A stretch of 64,000 nt of DNA, from positions 1-64,000 of the forward strand of contig NZ_JACJGB010000004.1 of NCBI RefSeq assembly GCF_014164775.1. The letters are read 5' to 3'. The translations under genes and the position numbers were made by a program. The notes under the pieces were generated by a model, which had not been told where the DNA came from, made no database searches, and saw only the letters and a program-made list of their open reading frames with translations. Positions 33,903 to 44,928 of this stretch are shown here, in pieces. The first letter of the stretch is position 1; each line of letters starts with the position of its first letter. Origin of the DNA: Tessaracoccus sp. MC1679. GTDB taxonomy: Bacteria > Actinomycetota > Actinomycetes > Propionibacteriales > Propionibacteriaceae.

Positions 33903-34712
33903 ATGGCAATTGCTGCCGCTGACGTGAAGAAGCTCCGCGACGCCACCGGCGCGGGGATGATGGACGCGAAGAGGGCCCTCACCGAGGCCGAGGGCGACTT
34001 CGAGAAGGCCATCGAGTTGCTGCGCATCTCCGGCCTGGCGAAGGCCGCCAAGCGGGCAGACCGCGAGGCCACCAACGGCATCGTCGCAGGCCGCGACGGG
34101 GCACTCATCCAGTTCGCCTCCGAGACCGATTTCGTCGCCAAGAACGCCGAGTTCGTCTCCCTCGCCGACGACATCCTCTCCGCTGTCCTCACCTCCGGTG
34201 CCACGGACGTCGCCTCCACCAACGATGCGTCCCTCGCATCGGGCGCCAAGGTCCTGGACGCGGTCCAGGAGTTGGGTGCCAAGATCGGAGAGAACCTCTC
34301 CGTGGTCAATGCGGCCAACTTCGACGGCGCCACCCACCTGTACCTGCACCGCCGTGCCGCGGATCTGCCTCCGCAGGTCGGCGTCCTGGTCGAGTACCAG
34401 GGCGACGAGGCGCTGGCGCACCAGGTCGCGATGCAGATCGCCGCCATGTCGCCCCAGTGGGTCACTCGCGACGAGGTGCCGGCGGATGTCGTCGAGAACG
34501 AGCGGCGGATCGCTGAGGCCACCGCGAAGGAGGAGGGCAAGCCCGAGGGTGCCCTCCCGCGGATCGTCGAGGGTCGCGTCGGTGGCTTCTTCAAGGACGT
34601 CGTCCTGGTCGACCAGGCTGCCGTGTGGGAGGACAAGAAGTCCGTCGGTGACGCGCTCAAGGCCGGCAACACCGAGATCGTGCGTTTCGTGCGGTTCGCG
34701 GTCGGCGCCTGA
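33903..34712 (+). CDS. tsf: Elongation factor Ts
   Basis: A 269-residue guanine-nucleotide exchange factor for EF-Tu. The N-terminal UBA-like domain (VKKLRDATGAGMMDAKRAL) and the TDFVAKN signature are intact. It lies 30 nt after rpsB and is cotranscribed. A 15-bp hairpin follows its stop. Confidence 0.97.
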   Translation: MAIAAADVKKLRDATGAGMMDAKRALTEAEGDFEKAIELLRISGLAKAAKRADREATNGIVAGRDGALIQFASETDFVAKNAEFVSLADDILSAVLTSGATDVASTNDASLASGAKVLDAVQELGAKIGENLSVVNAANFDGATHLYLHRRAADLPPQVGVLVEYQGDEALAHQVAMQIAAMSPQWVTRDEVPADVVENERRIAEATAKEEGKPEGALPRIVEGRVGGFFKDVVLVDQAAVWEDKKSVGDALKAGNTEIVRFVRFAVGA

Positions 34713-34751
34713 CCCAGGACAAGCAGCCCGCTGCACAGTGAAGTAGAGTGA

Positions 34752-34785
34752 CGTGCGCCGCGACCCGCTCGGGTCGCGGCGCACG
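34752..34785 (+). terminator. 15-bp stem hairpin after tsf
   Basis: A perfect stem (34752-34766 with 34771-34785) with a GCTC loop, very GC-rich and without a T-run. It probably ends or attenuates the rpsB-tsf transcript before pyrH. A TAGAGT at 34743-34748 just upstream could be a pyrH -10 box, in which case the hairpin would sit in the pyrH leader. Confidence 0.6.
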
Positions 34786-34820
34786 CGCATGAGGCGACCC
34801 AGCCAGAACGAGGAGGCCCA

Positions 34821-35528
34821 GTGGCTTATCGACGAGTCCTTCTGAAGCTGTCGGGGGAGGTGTTCGGTGGAGGAAAGCTCGGCGTGGATCCCATCGTGGT
34901 GGCCAACATCGCTGAGCAGATCGCTGAGGTGGTGCGTTCCGGCACCCAGGTGGCGGTGGTCGTCGGCGGCGGCAACTACTTCCGCGGCGCCGAGCTGTCG
35001 CAGAACGGGATGGCGCGGGACCGGGCGGACTACATGGGCATGCTCGGCACTGTGATGAACAGCATCGCGTTGCAGGACTTCTGCGAGAAGGCAGGCATCG
35101 AGACCCGCGTGCAGTCGGCGATCAACATGGCCCAGGTGGCGGAGCCCTACATTCCGAGGCGCGCCGAACGACACCTGGAGAAGGGGCGGCTGGTCATCTT
35201 CGGCGCCGGCTCCGGCATGCCCTACTTCTCGACCGACACGGTGGCCGCCCAGCGGGCCCTCGAGATCGGGGCGGAGGTGCTGCTGATGGGCAAGCAGGGC
35301 GTCGACGGCGTCTACAACAAAGATCCCAAGACCCACCCAGAGGCCACGAAGTTCGACCGCCTCTCCTACGACCAGTTCCTCATGGAGGACCTGAAGGTCG
35401 CGGACGCCACAGCCATTTCGCTGGCGCGCGACAACAACCTCAGTATCGTCTTCTTCAACCTCTCCACACCGGGCAACATCGGGCGAGTCGTCGCCGGGGA
35501 GCCGATCGGCACCCTGGTCTCGCGCTAG
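34821..35528 (+). CDS. pyrH: Uridylate kinase
   Basis: A 235-residue UMP kinase of the amino acid kinase fold, which makes UDP. Marks: [20 protein letters not shown] and the nucleotide segment [22 protein letters not shown] start at 34821, with GAGGAGG 5 nt upstream. It leads pyrH-frr-cdsA-rlmN. Confidence 0.97.
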   Translation: MAYRRVLLKLSGEVFGGGKLGVDPIVVANIAEQIAEVVRSGTQVAVVVGGGNYFRGAELSQNGMARDRADYMGMLGTVMNSIALQDFCEKAGIETRVQSAINMAQVAEPYIPRRAERHLEKGRLVIFGAGSGMPYFSTDTVAAQRALEIGAEVLLMGKQGVDGVYNKDPKTHPEATKFDRLSYDQFLMEDLKVADATAISLARDNNLSIVFFNLSTPGNIGRVVAGEPIGTLVSR

Positions 35529-35556
35529 CCACCCCAGTCACCTCAGGAGCACTGTC

Positions 35557-36114
35557 ATGATCGTCGAAACCCAGAACGACGCGTCCACCAGGATGCAGCA
35601 CGCCGTGGACCACACCCGCGAGGACATGTCCACGATCCGCACGGGGCGGGCCCATCCCGCCATGTTCAACAAGATCACCGCGGACTACTACGGAGCGCCC
35701 ACGCCCCTGCAGCAGCTGGCCAGCTTCACCTCACCTGACCCGCGCTCCATGGTCATCACCCCCTTCGACAGGAGCGCCATCGGCGCCATCGAGCGAGCCA
35801 TCCGCGACGCGGACCTCGGCGTCAATCCCAGCAACGACGGCAACTCCGTGCGTATCCTCGTCCCCCAGCTGACTGAGGAGCGTCGCCGCGAGTACATCAA
35901 GATGGCCAAGGCCAAGGCCGAGGACGGCCGCATCGCGGTGCGCAACGTCCGTCGGCACGCTATGGACCATCTGAAGAAGGCCCAGAAGGACGGCGAGATC
36001 AGCGAGGACGACCTGGCGCGCGCCGAGAAGGCGCTCGACGCCACCACGAAGAAGTTCGTCGAGAGCATCGACGAGTTGTTCAAGCACAAGGAAGCTGAGC
36101 TGCTCGAGGTCTGA
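35557..36114 (+). CDS. frr: Ribosome recycling factor
   Basis: A 185-residue protein that splits post-termination ribosomes with EF-G. It has the full three-helix bundle with the RTGRAHPAMF segment and the C-terminal VRRHAMDHLKKAQKDGEISEDD region. CAGGAGC lies before the ATG. Its stop shares one base with the cdsA start (TGATG). Confidence 0.97.
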   Translation: MIVETQNDASTRMQHAVDHTREDMSTIRTGRAHPAMFNKITADYYGAPTPLQQLASFTSPDPRSMVITPFDRSAIGAIERAIRDADLGVNPSNDGNSVRILVPQLTEERRREYIKMAKAKAEDGRIAVRNVRRHAMDHLKKAQKDGEISEDDLARAEKALDATTKKFVESIDELFKHKEAELLEV

Positions 36115-36974
36115 TGACCACCAGCGACAACCAGACGCACACCCCGAAGGCGGGCCGGGACCTCCCGGTGGCCATCGGGGTGGGCGTCGCGTTGTTCGTG
36201 TCCTTCGCCGTGGGGCTCATCTGGTTCCCCTGGCTGTTCATCGGGCTGGTCGCCGTCGGGCTGAGTGCCGCGGCCGTCGAGGTTCATCGGGCGCTCCTCA
36301 GGAAGGGGATGCGCGCCGAGATCCTGCCCATCGTGGCGGGCACGGCCCTCAGCGTGGTCGGCGGCTACCTCGCGGCCGTCACTGACATGCGGGTCACCCC
36401 GACCTCGTTCGTCATCATCTGCCTGGGCGCCACCACCATCGTCGCTCTGGCATGGCGGCTGTTCCGCGGGGCCGAGGGCTTCATCCGCGACGTCGCGGCC
36501 AGCGCCCTTGTGATCGCGTACATCCCGTTGCTGGGCATGTTCGTGCCGCTCCTGATGGCGGCGCCGGATGGTCAACTGCGGATCCTGACCGTCATCGCAT
36601 GTGTCGTCGCCTCAGATACCGGCGCCTACGGCGTCGGCTCCCTCATCGGACGGCACAAGCTCGCCCCGCACATCAGCCCGGGCAAGACCTGGGAAGGCCT
36701 GGCCGGCGGTGTCGCGGTGACCACCGCAGTGGCCGTCCTGGCCTCGGTGTTCCTCCTCGGAGCGCCGTGGTGGGTCGGTGTCCCGCTCGGAGTACTGGTG
36801 AGTCTGGCAGCCACCGTCGGTGATCTGGTCGAGTCCCTGCTGAAGCGCGACGCCGGGATCAAGGACATGTCCAACTTCCTCCCTGGCCACGGGGGTGTCA
36901 TGGATCGTCTGGACTCGATGCTCGTGGCCGTCCCCGTCGGCTGGCTCGTTCTCCACCTCGCCCTCGGCGGCTGA
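36114..36974 (+). CDS. cdsA: Phosphatidate cytidylyltransferase
   Basis: A 286-residue membrane enzyme that makes CDP-diacylglycerol for phospholipid synthesis. About seven or eight hydrophobic helices. The family signature is complete near the C-terminus: SLLKRDAGIKD followed by LPGHGGVMDRLDS. The first ~18 residues are polar. Translation is coupled to frr. Confidence 0.95.
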   Translation: MTTSDNQTHTPKAGRDLPVAIGVGVALFVSFAVGLIWFPWLFIGLVAVGLSAAAVEVHRALLRKGMRAEILPIVAGTALSVVGGYLAAVTDMRVTPTSFVIICLGATTIVALAWRLFRGAEGFIRDVAASALVIAYIPLLGMFVPLLMAAPDGQLRILTVIACVVASDTGAYGVGSLIGRHKLAPHISPGKTWEGLAGGVAVTTAVAVLASVFLLGAPWWVGVPLGVLVSLAATVGDLVESLLKRDAGIKDMSNFLPGHGGVMDRLDSMLVAVPVGWLVLHLALGG

Positions 36975-36998
36975 GGCTCTCCATCGAAAAGGTGACCA

Positions 36999-38120
36999 AT
37001 GTCCGGAACACAGCTGCCCATCGTCTTCGATGCGCCCGCCAGGGGTAAGGCCCCCAAGCATTGGCTGGATCTGAGCGTCGACGAGCGGATCGATGCCACC
37101 CAGAGGCTCGGCCTGCCCAGGTTCCGTGCCAACCAGATCTCGCGGCACCTCTTCGACAGGCTCGACGACAGCGTGGCCGGCTTCTCCGACATTCCGGCCG
37201 CCATCCGTGACGATCTGGGGGAGCAGCTGTTCCCGCGCCTGCTCGAGCAGGTGACCCAGCGCACCGCGGACCGCGGCACCACCATCAAGACCCTGTGGCG
37301 CCTGCACGACGGCTCCCTTCTCGAGTCCGTGCTCATGCGCTACCCAGGCCGCTCAACACTGTGCATCTCGTCGCAGGCCGGCTGCGGGATGGCCTGCCCG
37401 TTCTGCGCCACTGGGCAGGGAGGCCTGCAGCGCAACCTGAGCCAGGCCGAGATCACGGTGCAGGCCCTCGCGGCCAACCAGATGCTCGCATCCGGCGTGG
37501 TGCCCGGGGCGTCAGGACGTCTCAACAACATCGTGTTCATGGGCATGGGGGAGCCGCTGGCCAACTACAAGGCGGTGTTGGGCTCCATCCGTACCCTCCT
37601 CGCACCCAGCCCGGACGGATTCGGGATGAGCGCCCGCGGCATCACGGTCTCCACCGTCGGCCTGGTACCCAAGATCCAACAGCTGACGGCCGAAGGGCTG
37701 CCCCTCACCCTTGCCGTGTCGCTGCATGCCCCGGACGACGAGTTGCGCGACGAGATCGTGCCCATCAACACCAGATGGAAGGTGGGCGAGGTAGTCGACG
37801 CCGCGTGGGAGTACGCGCGCACCACGAAGCGTCGGGTGTCGATCGAGTACGCGCTGATGCGCGACATCAATGATTCCGTCGCACGGGCCGACCTGTTGGC
37901 CACGCTACTGAAGAAGCGCGGCGACTGGGGCTGGGTACACGTCAACCTCATCCCGCTGAATCCCACGCCGGGCTCGAAGTGGACGGCCTCCCGCAAGGAG
38001 GACGAACGCGCCTTCATGCAGACCCTGGAGCGGCGAGGCGTCCCGGTCACCCTCCGCGACACCCGCGGCTCCGAGATCGACGGCGCCTGCGGCCAGCTGG
38101 CCGCCTCGGTCAGCCAGTAG
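36999..38120 (+). CDS. rlmN: Radical SAM methylase RlmN (23S rRNA A2503 / tRNA A37)
   Basis: A 373-residue radical SAM enzyme that forms 2-methyladenosine in rRNA and tRNA. The [4Fe-4S] motif is Cys129-x3-Cys133-x2-Cys136 (CGMACPFC). The C-terminal Cys in IDGACGQL is the partner Cys of the mechanism. Other marks are [11 protein letters not shown] and [17 protein letters not shown]. The ATG follows cdsA after 24 nt. Confidence 0.95.
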   Translation: MSGTQLPIVFDAPARGKAPKHWLDLSVDERIDATQRLGLPRFRANQISRHLFDRLDDSVAGFSDIPAAIRDDLGEQLFPRLLEQVTQRTADRGTTIKTLWRLHDGSLLESVLMRYPGRSTLCISSQAGCGMACPFCATGQGGLQRNLSQAEITVQALAANQMLASGVVPGASGRLNNIVFMGMGEPLANYKAVLGSIRTLLAPSPDGFGMSARGITVSTVGLVPKIQQLTAEGLPLTLAVSLHAPDDELRDEIVPINTRWKVGEVVDAAWEYARTTKRRVSIEYALMRDINDSVARADLLATLLKKRGDWGWVHVNLIPLNPTPGSKWTASRKEDERAFMQTLERRGVPVTLRDTRGSEIDGACGQLAASVSQ

Positions 38121-38133
38121 CTCGATGACCAGA

Positions 38134-38150
38134 TGGGGGACCCGCCCCCA
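38134..38150 (+). terminator. Short hairpin after rlmN (candidate)
   Basis: TGGGGG-ACCCG-CCCCCA, a 6-bp stem 13 nt after the rlmN stop with no T-run. It may end the pyrH-rlmN transcript before gdhA. Confidence 0.4.
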
Positions 38151-38186
38151 CACGCACCTCCTGGGTGGCTACTATCGTCCCGCTGA

Positions 38187-39545
<1,359 letters not shown>

Positions 39546-39546
39546 A

Positions 39547-39623
39547 GTCCATATCCAGATGGAGGGGTGGCAGATCGCCCGAGCCGGTGCGCCGCAGCCA
39601 GGACATGATTGATCAGTGGTTCC
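39547..39623. mobile_element. Half copy of the MITE-like element
   Basis: A 77-bp stretch, one base after the gdhA stop, that matches 45013-45089 with only three differences. It contains the right half of that element and ends with the terminal sequence ATTGATCAGTGGTTCC. The left half is missing. It lies between gdhA and the convergent kinase gene. Confidence 0.85.
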
Positions 39624-39627
39624 CCAG

Positions 39628-40320
39628 TCACGGCTCGCCCCACAGGGTGCGGTAGCGCCGGATCCGTTCAGGGTCCGGCGCTTCGCCGTACCCGGCCCAG
39701 AACGCGTCTTCGTGGCCGGGGCCGAAGTTCCACTCCAGCGACCATGACGCGATGGCGAGATCAGCCCAGCGGTCCGCCACGCCCAGGTCGCCGACGTCGA
39801 CGATGCCTACGAACCTTCCGTCGTCGGCGACCAGCGTGTTCGGGGCGCACGGGTCGCCGTGAGCCACCACCAGCACATCGACGTCGTCCTGCACACCGAT
39901 CCAGTCGGCCGGACCGAAGGGGCAGTCGCTCGGATCAAGGCTGTGCAGCATCGCCAGCCCCTCCCCGATGGCGGCCGCCGCACGGTCGGGGTGTGCCTGC
40001 CCACGCGCGTCCACCGCGGAGTGACCGGGCAGCCCCATGGTGACGATCAACCAGCCGGCGTCGAGTTCTTCGTATTCCACCATCCGGGGGGATGGGAACC
40101 GGCTGGCCAACCACGAGAGCCGCTCGGCCTCCGGGAGGAGGTCTTGAGGGCTCCACTTGGCGAACAAGGGGGTGGTGTCAGGACCGACGACGCGGGCGGT
40201 GAGCCCGCCGAGCTCGTTGAGCCAGACCAACTCGTCGACGCGGCGCCGGTTCTGCGCGGCCCATCGGGTGATGGCGAACGGGACCGGGGTTCCGGCGGGG
40301 GGAGGGGTGGCAAGGGGCAT
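39628..40320 (-). CDS. APH-family phosphotransferase
   Basis: About 230 residues with the aminoglycoside/choline kinase fold. The Brenner motif is HGDPCAPNTLV, and the metal-binding Asp lies in VDVGDLGVADRWADLA. These motifs match the APH(3') type, but family members also act on other small molecules, so drug resistance is only a possibility. I chose ATG 40320, where CAAGAT lies 6 nt upstream; ATG 40341 would add 7 residues. It is a single gene, divergent from dxr. Confidence 0.82.
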   Translation of the reverse strand: MPLATPPPAGTPVPFAITRWAAQNRRRVDELVWLNELGGLTARVVGPDTTPLFAKWSPQDLLPEAERLSWLASRFPSPRMVEYEELDAGWLIVTMGLPGHSAVDARGQAHPDRAAAAIGEGLAMLHSLDPSDCPFGPADWIGVQDDVDVLVVAHGDPCAPNTLVADDGRFVGIVDVGDLGVADRWADLAIASWSLEWNFGPGHEDAFWAGYGEAPDPERIRRYRTLWGEP

Positions 40321-40372
40321 GGGACGATCTTGGCACGACATCGCCGCCGGATCTCAGCCGACGGCGGGCGCA

Positions 40373-40378
40373 TAGACT
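40373..40378 (+). promoter_or_regulatory. Putative -10 box, leaderless dxr
   Basis: TAGACT ends 6 nt before the GTG at 40385. Confidence 0.5.
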
Positions 40379-40384
40379 TACCTG

Positions 40385-41584
40385 GTGCGCACCATCGCCC
40401 TGCTGGGCTCCACCGGATCCATCGGCACCCAGACCCTGGGGGTGATCTCCAGCAGGAGGGACCAGTTCCGGGTGCTGGCGCTCTCGGCCTCGGGAGGCAA
40501 TCTGGAGCTGCTCGCACGCCAGATCATCGAGTTCGAGCCGGAGACCGTGGGGCTGGCCAGGGCCAGCGCCGCCCAGGAGCTCCAACGTGCGCTGTATGCC
40601 GAGGCGGACCGTCGCGGATGGAGCACCGGCCAGTACCAGCTGCCGAAGCTGCTGCTCGGCCCAGAGTCCTCCACGCAGCTCGCCGGGGCGGGCGTCGACG
40701 TCGTGGTCAACGCCATCACCGGGGCGGCCGGTCTCGGCCCCACGCTCGCGGCGCTGGCCGCGGGAAGCACGCTGGCGCTGGCCAACAAGGAGTCGCTGGT
40801 GATCGGCGGCAGGTTGGTCGTGCAGGCCGCTGCCCCAGGCCAGATCGTCGCTGTGGATTCCGAGCACTCGGCGTTCGCCCAGGCGCTGAGAGCCGGACGG
40901 GCAGACGAGGTGCGCCGGCTGATCCTCACCGCCTCCGGCGGCCCGTTCCGAGGCTGGAACCAGGAGCAGATCGCTGAGGTCACTCCGGAGCAGGCGATGG
41001 CGCACCCCACCTGGAACATGGGACGGGTGATCACCATCAACTCCGCCACCCTGGTCAACAAGGGCCTCGAGCTGATCGAGGCCGCGCTGCTGTACGGCGT
41101 CGGCTTCGACGACATCGTCGTCACCGTGCACCCGCAGTCCATCGTGCACTCGATGGTGGAGTTCCACGACGGTTCCACGATCGCCCAGGCGTCGCCGCCG
41201 GACATGCGCCTGCCCATCGGTATCGCGCTGACCTGGCCGGAGCGGCTCGCTGACGCCGCCGCCCCGTGCGACTGGACCAGCGCGGCCACCTGGACGTTCG
41301 AGCCCCTGGACCATGAGACCTTTCCCGCCGTCGAGCTCGCTCGCAGGGCCGGCAAGGCGGCCGGTACCGCACCCGCCGTGTACAACGCCGCCAACGAGGC
41401 GTGCGTCGACGCCTTCTGCGCAGGGACCATCGGTTTCCCGGACATCACCAGGATCGTGGCCGCGTGCGTCGAGGAGCACCTGCAGACCGGACACGTGGGC
41501 GACGACGCGCTCACGGTGCCGGCGGTCCTCGCCGCGGACCGGTGGGGGCGCACCAGGGCGTCCGAGCTGGCGGTCGCGCGATGA
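40385..41584 (+). CDS. dxr: 1-deoxy-D-xylulose 5-phosphate reductoisomerase
   Basis: A 399-residue NADPH enzyme that makes 2-C-methyl-D-erythritol 4-phosphate, the committed step of the MEP isoprenoid pathway. Marks are the cofactor motif GSTGSIGTQT, the metal-binding VDSEHSA segment and the flexible-loop SGGPFRGW. It shares the locus with ispG of the same pathway, with the protease gene rip1 between them. GTG start; the stop overlaps rip1 by 4 nt (ATGA). Confidence 0.95.
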   Translation: MRTIALLGSTGSIGTQTLGVISSRRDQFRVLALSASGGNLELLARQIIEFEPETVGLARASAAQELQRALYAEADRRGWSTGQYQLPKLLLGPESSTQLAGAGVDVVVNAITGAAGLGPTLAALAAGSTLALANKESLVIGGRLVVQAAAPGQIVAVDSEHSAFAQALRAGRADEVRRLILTASGGPFRGWNQEQIAEVTPEQAMAHPTWNMGRVITINSATLVNKGLELIEAALLYGVGFDDIVVTVHPQSIVHSMVEFHDGSTIAQASPPDMRLPIGIALTWPERLADAAAPCDWTSAATWTFEPLDHETFPAVELARRAGKAAGTAPAVYNAANEACVDAFCAGTIGFPDITRIVAACVEEHLQTGHVGDDALTVPAVLAADRWGRTRASELAVAR

Positions 41585-42867
41585 CCGCCGTGCTCACGGT
41601 CCTGTTCGCCATCCTCTTCTTCGCCCTCATCATGGCCTCGATCGCTCTCCACGAGGTGGGGCACCTGGTGCCCGCCAAGCTGTTCGGGGTCCGGGTCAGC
41701 AAGTACTTCGTCGGGTTCGGCAAGACGCTGTGGTCCACCACCCGGGGCGAGACGGAGTACGGCATCAAGGCCATCCCGCTCGGCGGCTACGTGCGGTTGA
41801 TGGGCATGTACCCGCCCCGGCGTCCCTCAGCCAAGCCGGGTGGGTGGCTGACCCGGATGGCTGATGAGGCCCGCGCCGTCGAGTACGAGGACATCACCGC
41901 GGCTGACAAGGGCAGGCTGCTCTACGAGAAGAAGACCTGGCAGAAGATCGTGGTGATGCTGGGCGGGCCACTGATGAACATCCTGATCGCCTTCGCCATC
42001 TTCCTCGGGATCAACCTGGCCTACGGGGTCCCGACGGCAACCCTGACGGTGGCCTCGGTCTCCGAATGCGCCGTCCCGGTGGACCGCGCGGACCGCACCT
42101 GCCGCCCCGGTGACCCGGAGACCCCCGCTGTCCTGGCCGGGGTGCAGCCGGGCGACATCCTGCTCGCGTTCAACGGCGCCGAGCTCACCGGCTGGGAGCA
42201 GATGGGCGACCTGATCCGGGACAACCGCGACGGCGCGGCGCGCGTCGTCGTCGAGCGCGATGGCCAACGGATCGAGCTGCCAGAGGTCCGCACCGTCCTG
42301 AATTTCGTGCCTGACCGGTTGGACCCCTCCCGCACCGTCGAGGCCGGGTTCCTGGGGGTGAGCCCAACCATCGAGCAGCGGCGTGGAGGTGTGGCGGCGA
42401 CGGCCGCCCAGATGTGGACCATGACGAAACAGTCGGTCGTCGCACTCGCCAGCTTCCCCGTGCGGGTCTACAACGTTGCGGCTGACCTGGTGACCGGGCA
42501 GCCGCGTGACCTCAACTCGCCTCTGTCGATCGTGGGCGCCTCCCGCGTGGCAGGGGAGATCGGTGCCAGCGACGAGCTCGAGGTGGCGGACAAGGCGGCC
42601 ACCTGGCTGTCGCTGCTGGGATCTGTGAACCTGTTCGTCGCGCTGCTCAATCTCGTGCCGCTGCTGCCACTCGATGGCGGCCACGTGGCCGCGGCTATCT
42701 GGGAGTGGCTCCGCAGGCACACAGCCCGCCTGATGGGCCGGCCGGACCCCGGCCACACGGACACGGCCAAGGGCCTACCCGTCACCTACCTCGTCGGCGG
42801 TTTCCTCCTGCTCGGCGGCGTGGTGCTGATCCTTGCAGACATCATCTCGCCGATCCAGATCCTCTAG
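41581..42867 (+). CDS. rip1: Site-2 protease (RseP/Rip1)
   Basis: A 428-residue intramembrane zinc protease that cleaves anti-sigma factors and similar membrane proteins. The zinc site is His24-Glu25-x2-His28 (HEVGH) with Asp365 in the LDGGH motif. A PDZ domain (about 175-255, AGVQPGDILLAFNG) lies between. The ATG at 41581 overlaps the dxr stop. The order dxr-rip1-ispG-GNAT is the same as in mycobacteria (Rv2870c-Rv2867c). Confidence 0.94.
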   Translation: MTAVLTVLFAILFFALIMASIALHEVGHLVPAKLFGVRVSKYFVGFGKTLWSTTRGETEYGIKAIPLGGYVRLMGMYPPRRPSAKPGGWLTRMADEARAVEYEDITAADKGRLLYEKKTWQKIVVMLGGPLMNILIAFAIFLGINLAYGVPTATLTVASVSECAVPVDRADRTCRPGDPETPAVLAGVQPGDILLAFNGAELTGWEQMGDLIRDNRDGAARVVVERDGQRIELPEVRTVLNFVPDRLDPSRTVEAGFLGVSPTIEQRRGGVAATAAQMWTMTKQSVVALASFPVRVYNVAADLVTGQPRDLNSPLSIVGASRVAGEIGASDELEVADKAATWLSLLGSVNLFVALLNLVPLLPLDGGHVAAAIWEWLRRHTARLMGRPDPGHTDTAKGLPVTYLVGGFLLLGGVVLILADIISPIQIL

Positions 42868-42925
42868 GAGGGGTGCGGTGATCCGGACCGCATCGCCGTG
42901 CGACCAGCGGTGTGCGCGATGCGGG

Positions 42926-42931
42926 TAGGCT
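42926..42931 (+). promoter_or_regulatory. Putative -10 box, leaderless ispG
   Basis: TAGGCT ends 7 nt before the ATG at 42939. Confidence 0.5.
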
Positions 42932-42938
42932 GTGCGCC

Positions 42939-44081
42939 ATGCCCGTGAACCTCGGTATGCCCCCCGCGCCGGCCCCCGTTCTCACCCCCCGCCGCAAGAC
43001 CCGGCAGATCAAGGTGGGCAAGGTCATGGTTGGCGGCGACGCGCCGATCAGCGTCCAGTCGATGACCACCACAAAAACCACGGACATCAACGCCACGCTC
43101 CAGCAGATCGCGGAGCTGACGGCCACGGGATGCGACATCGTCCGCGTCGCGGTGCCCAGCCAGGACGACGCCGAGGCGCTGCCCATCATCGCGATGAAGT
43201 CGCAGATCCCCGTCATCGCCGACATCCACTTCCAGCCGCGCTACGTGTTCGCGGCCATCGACGCGGGGTGCGCCGCGGTGCGCGTGAACCCGGGCAACAT
43301 CAAGCAGTTCGACGACAAGGTCGCGGAGATCGCGAAGGCGGCGGCTGACTCCGGGGTGTCACTGCGGATCGGCGTCAACGCGGGCTCGCTCGACAGGCGC
43401 CTGCTCGCCAAGCATGGCGCACCCACCGCGGAGGCGCTGGTCGAGTCGGCGCTGTGGGAGGCCTCGCTGTTCGAGGACGTCGGCTTCCACGACTTCAAGA
43501 TCTCGGTCAAGCACAACGACCCGGTGGTGATGGTGCGCGCCTACGAGATGCTGTCGGAGAAGTGCGACTACCCGTTGCACCTCGGCGTCACGGAGGCCGG
43601 GCCGGCTTTCCAGGGCACCATCAAGTCGTCGGTCGCGTTCGGGGCGTTGCTCAGCCGCGGCATCGGCGACACCATCCGCGTCTCGCTGTCCGCCCCTCCG
43701 GCGGAAGAGGTCAAGGTGGGCCTCAAGATCCTCGAGTCGCTCAACCTCAAGCCCCGCAAGCTCGATATCGTGTCGTGCCCGTCCTGCGGCCGGGCCCAGG
43801 TGGATGTGTACACGCTCGCCGAGCAGGTGACCAAGGGGCTCGAGGGCATGCAGGCGCCGCTGCGCGTGGCGGTCATGGGCTGTGTCGTCAACGGCCCGGG
43901 CGAGGCCCGCGAGGCGGACCTGGGTGTGGCCTCGGGTAACGGCAAGGGCCAGATCTTCGTCAAGGGCGAGGTGATCAAGACGGTACCTGAGGACGAGATC
44001 GTCGAGACCCTGATCATCGAGGCGCAGCGCCTGGCCGCAGAGATGGGCGAGGTGGGCGCGCCGAGCGTCTCCGTCTCCTAA
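42939..44081 (+). CDS. ispG: 4-hydroxy-3-methylbut-2-enyl diphosphate synthase
   Basis: A 380-residue [4Fe-4S] enzyme of the MEP pathway. Three cysteine ligands are visible: Cys280 and Cys283 (SCPSCGR) and Cys315 ([11 protein letters not shown]). The N-terminal barrel ([15 protein letters not shown]) is normal. It depends on clusters made by the suf operon in this window. I chose ATG 42939; the frame is open a little further upstream, but that part overlaps the promoter box. Confidence 0.95.
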   Translation: MPVNLGMPPAPAPVLTPRRKTRQIKVGKVMVGGDAPISVQSMTTTKTTDINATLQQIAELTATGCDIVRVAVPSQDDAEALPIIAMKSQIPVIADIHFQPRYVFAAIDAGCAAVRVNPGNIKQFDDKVAEIAKAAADSGVSLRIGVNAGSLDRRLLAKHGAPTAEALVESALWEASLFEDVGFHDFKISVKHNDPVVMVRAYEMLSEKCDYPLHLGVTEAGPAFQGTIKSSVAFGALLSRGIGDTIRVSLSAPPAEEVKVGLKILESLNLKPRKLDIVSCPSCGRAQVDVYTLAEQVTKGLEGMQAPLRVAVMGCVVNGPGEAREADLGVASGNGKGQIFVKGEVIKTVPEDEIVETLIIEAQRLAAEMGEVGAPSVSVS

Positions 44082-44084
44082 GCT
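44079..44084 (+). promoter_or_regulatory. Putative -10 box, leaderless GNAT gene
   Basis: TAAGCT ends 7 nt before the ATG at 44092; its first bases are the ispG stop codon. Confidence 0.5.
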
Positions 44085-44091
44085 GTCGCCC

Positions 44092-44928
44092 ATGGCTTCC
44101 CGGGTGCGCGCGTTGGGCAGCGCCGACCGGGATGAGGCCCTGGAGTTCCTCGCCCGGAGCCCGGTGGAGAACCTGTTCCTCGCCTCCAAGGTGGCCACCT
44201 ACGGGATAGACCGTCGTCGCCTCGGAACTGTCTACGCCTATCAGCGCGGCGGAGAGGTCTCAGCCCTCTTGCTGGACGGCGGCACCGTCTTCGTCGCCGG
44301 CTTCGATCCCGGGGCCCTGCCCGCGTTCGTGGGGCAGCTCGGCCCGGTGCGTCGCTGCACCTCCATTCTGGGTCCGGCCATCTCGGTGCTCGGGCTCCAC
44401 CTCGGCCTGACCGAGCGCTGGCGTGGTTCGTGGGGCCCCGTCGCCAACATCAGGGCGCGCCAACCCCTCATGCTGCTGGATGCCGACCCGCAGGTTGCCG
44501 CGGATGAGCGGGTCCGGAAGCTGACCGTCGACGACTACGCCAGCTATCTCGACGCCTCGGTCCACATGTACACCGACGAGATCGGCAGCTCGCCGTTCAA
44601 GTACGGATCCGGTTATGAGCGTTTCGTGAGGCAGCGCCTCGTCGAGGGAGACGCCTACGGCATCGTCGACGAGCGTGGCAAGGTGATCTTCAAGGCGGAC
44701 CTCGGCCCCAAGCTGGGGGGACAGGCGCAACTCCAGGGGGTCTGGGTGGATCCGGAGTTGCGCGGGCAGGGGCTGAGCGTCCCCGCGCTCTCCGGCATGC
44801 TCCACCTGGCGATGCGGCGCTTCCCGCGGATCAGCCTCTACGTCAACGACTTCAACACCCCCGCAATCAGGGCGTACGAGCGGCTGGGGTTCGTCGAGGT
44901 GGGGGCACTGGCCACGGTCCACTTCTAG
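44092..44928 (+). CDS. GNAT acetyltransferase with DUF4081-like N-terminus
   Basis: A 278-residue protein. The first half resembles DUF4081, and the second half is a GNAT domain with the acetyl-CoA motif GVWVDPELRGQGLS and the closing NTPAIRAYERLGF. It corresponds to the gene found after ispG in mycobacteria (Rv2867c). Substrate unknown. The TAG stop lies in the CTAG that borders a mobile element, so the stop may be part of the insertion target. Confidence 0.88.
   Translation: MASRVRALGSADRDEALEFLARSPVENLFLASKVATYGIDRRRLGTVYAYQRGGEVSALLLDGGTVFVAGFDPGALPAFVGQLGPVRRCTSILGPAISVLGLHLGLTERWRGSWGPVANIRARQPLMLLDADPQVAADERVRKLTVDDYASYLDASVHMYTDEIGSSPFKYGSGYERFVRQRLVEGDAYGIVDERGKVIFKADLGPKLGGQAQLQGVWVDPELRGQGLSVPALSGMLHLAMRRFPRISLYVNDFNTPAIRAYERLGFVEVGALATVHF

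Noticed and set aside
33045-35336. 763-codon minus-strand frame across rpsB, tsf and pyrH
   Set aside because: A shadow of three conserved genes caused by codon bias in GC-rich DNA.
39628-40320. Acquired aminoglycoside resistance gene
   Set aside because: APH-like kinases are common chromosomal genes in actinobacteria; there is no intact mobile element around it and base use looks like that of its neighbours. The nearby half element alone is weak evidence.
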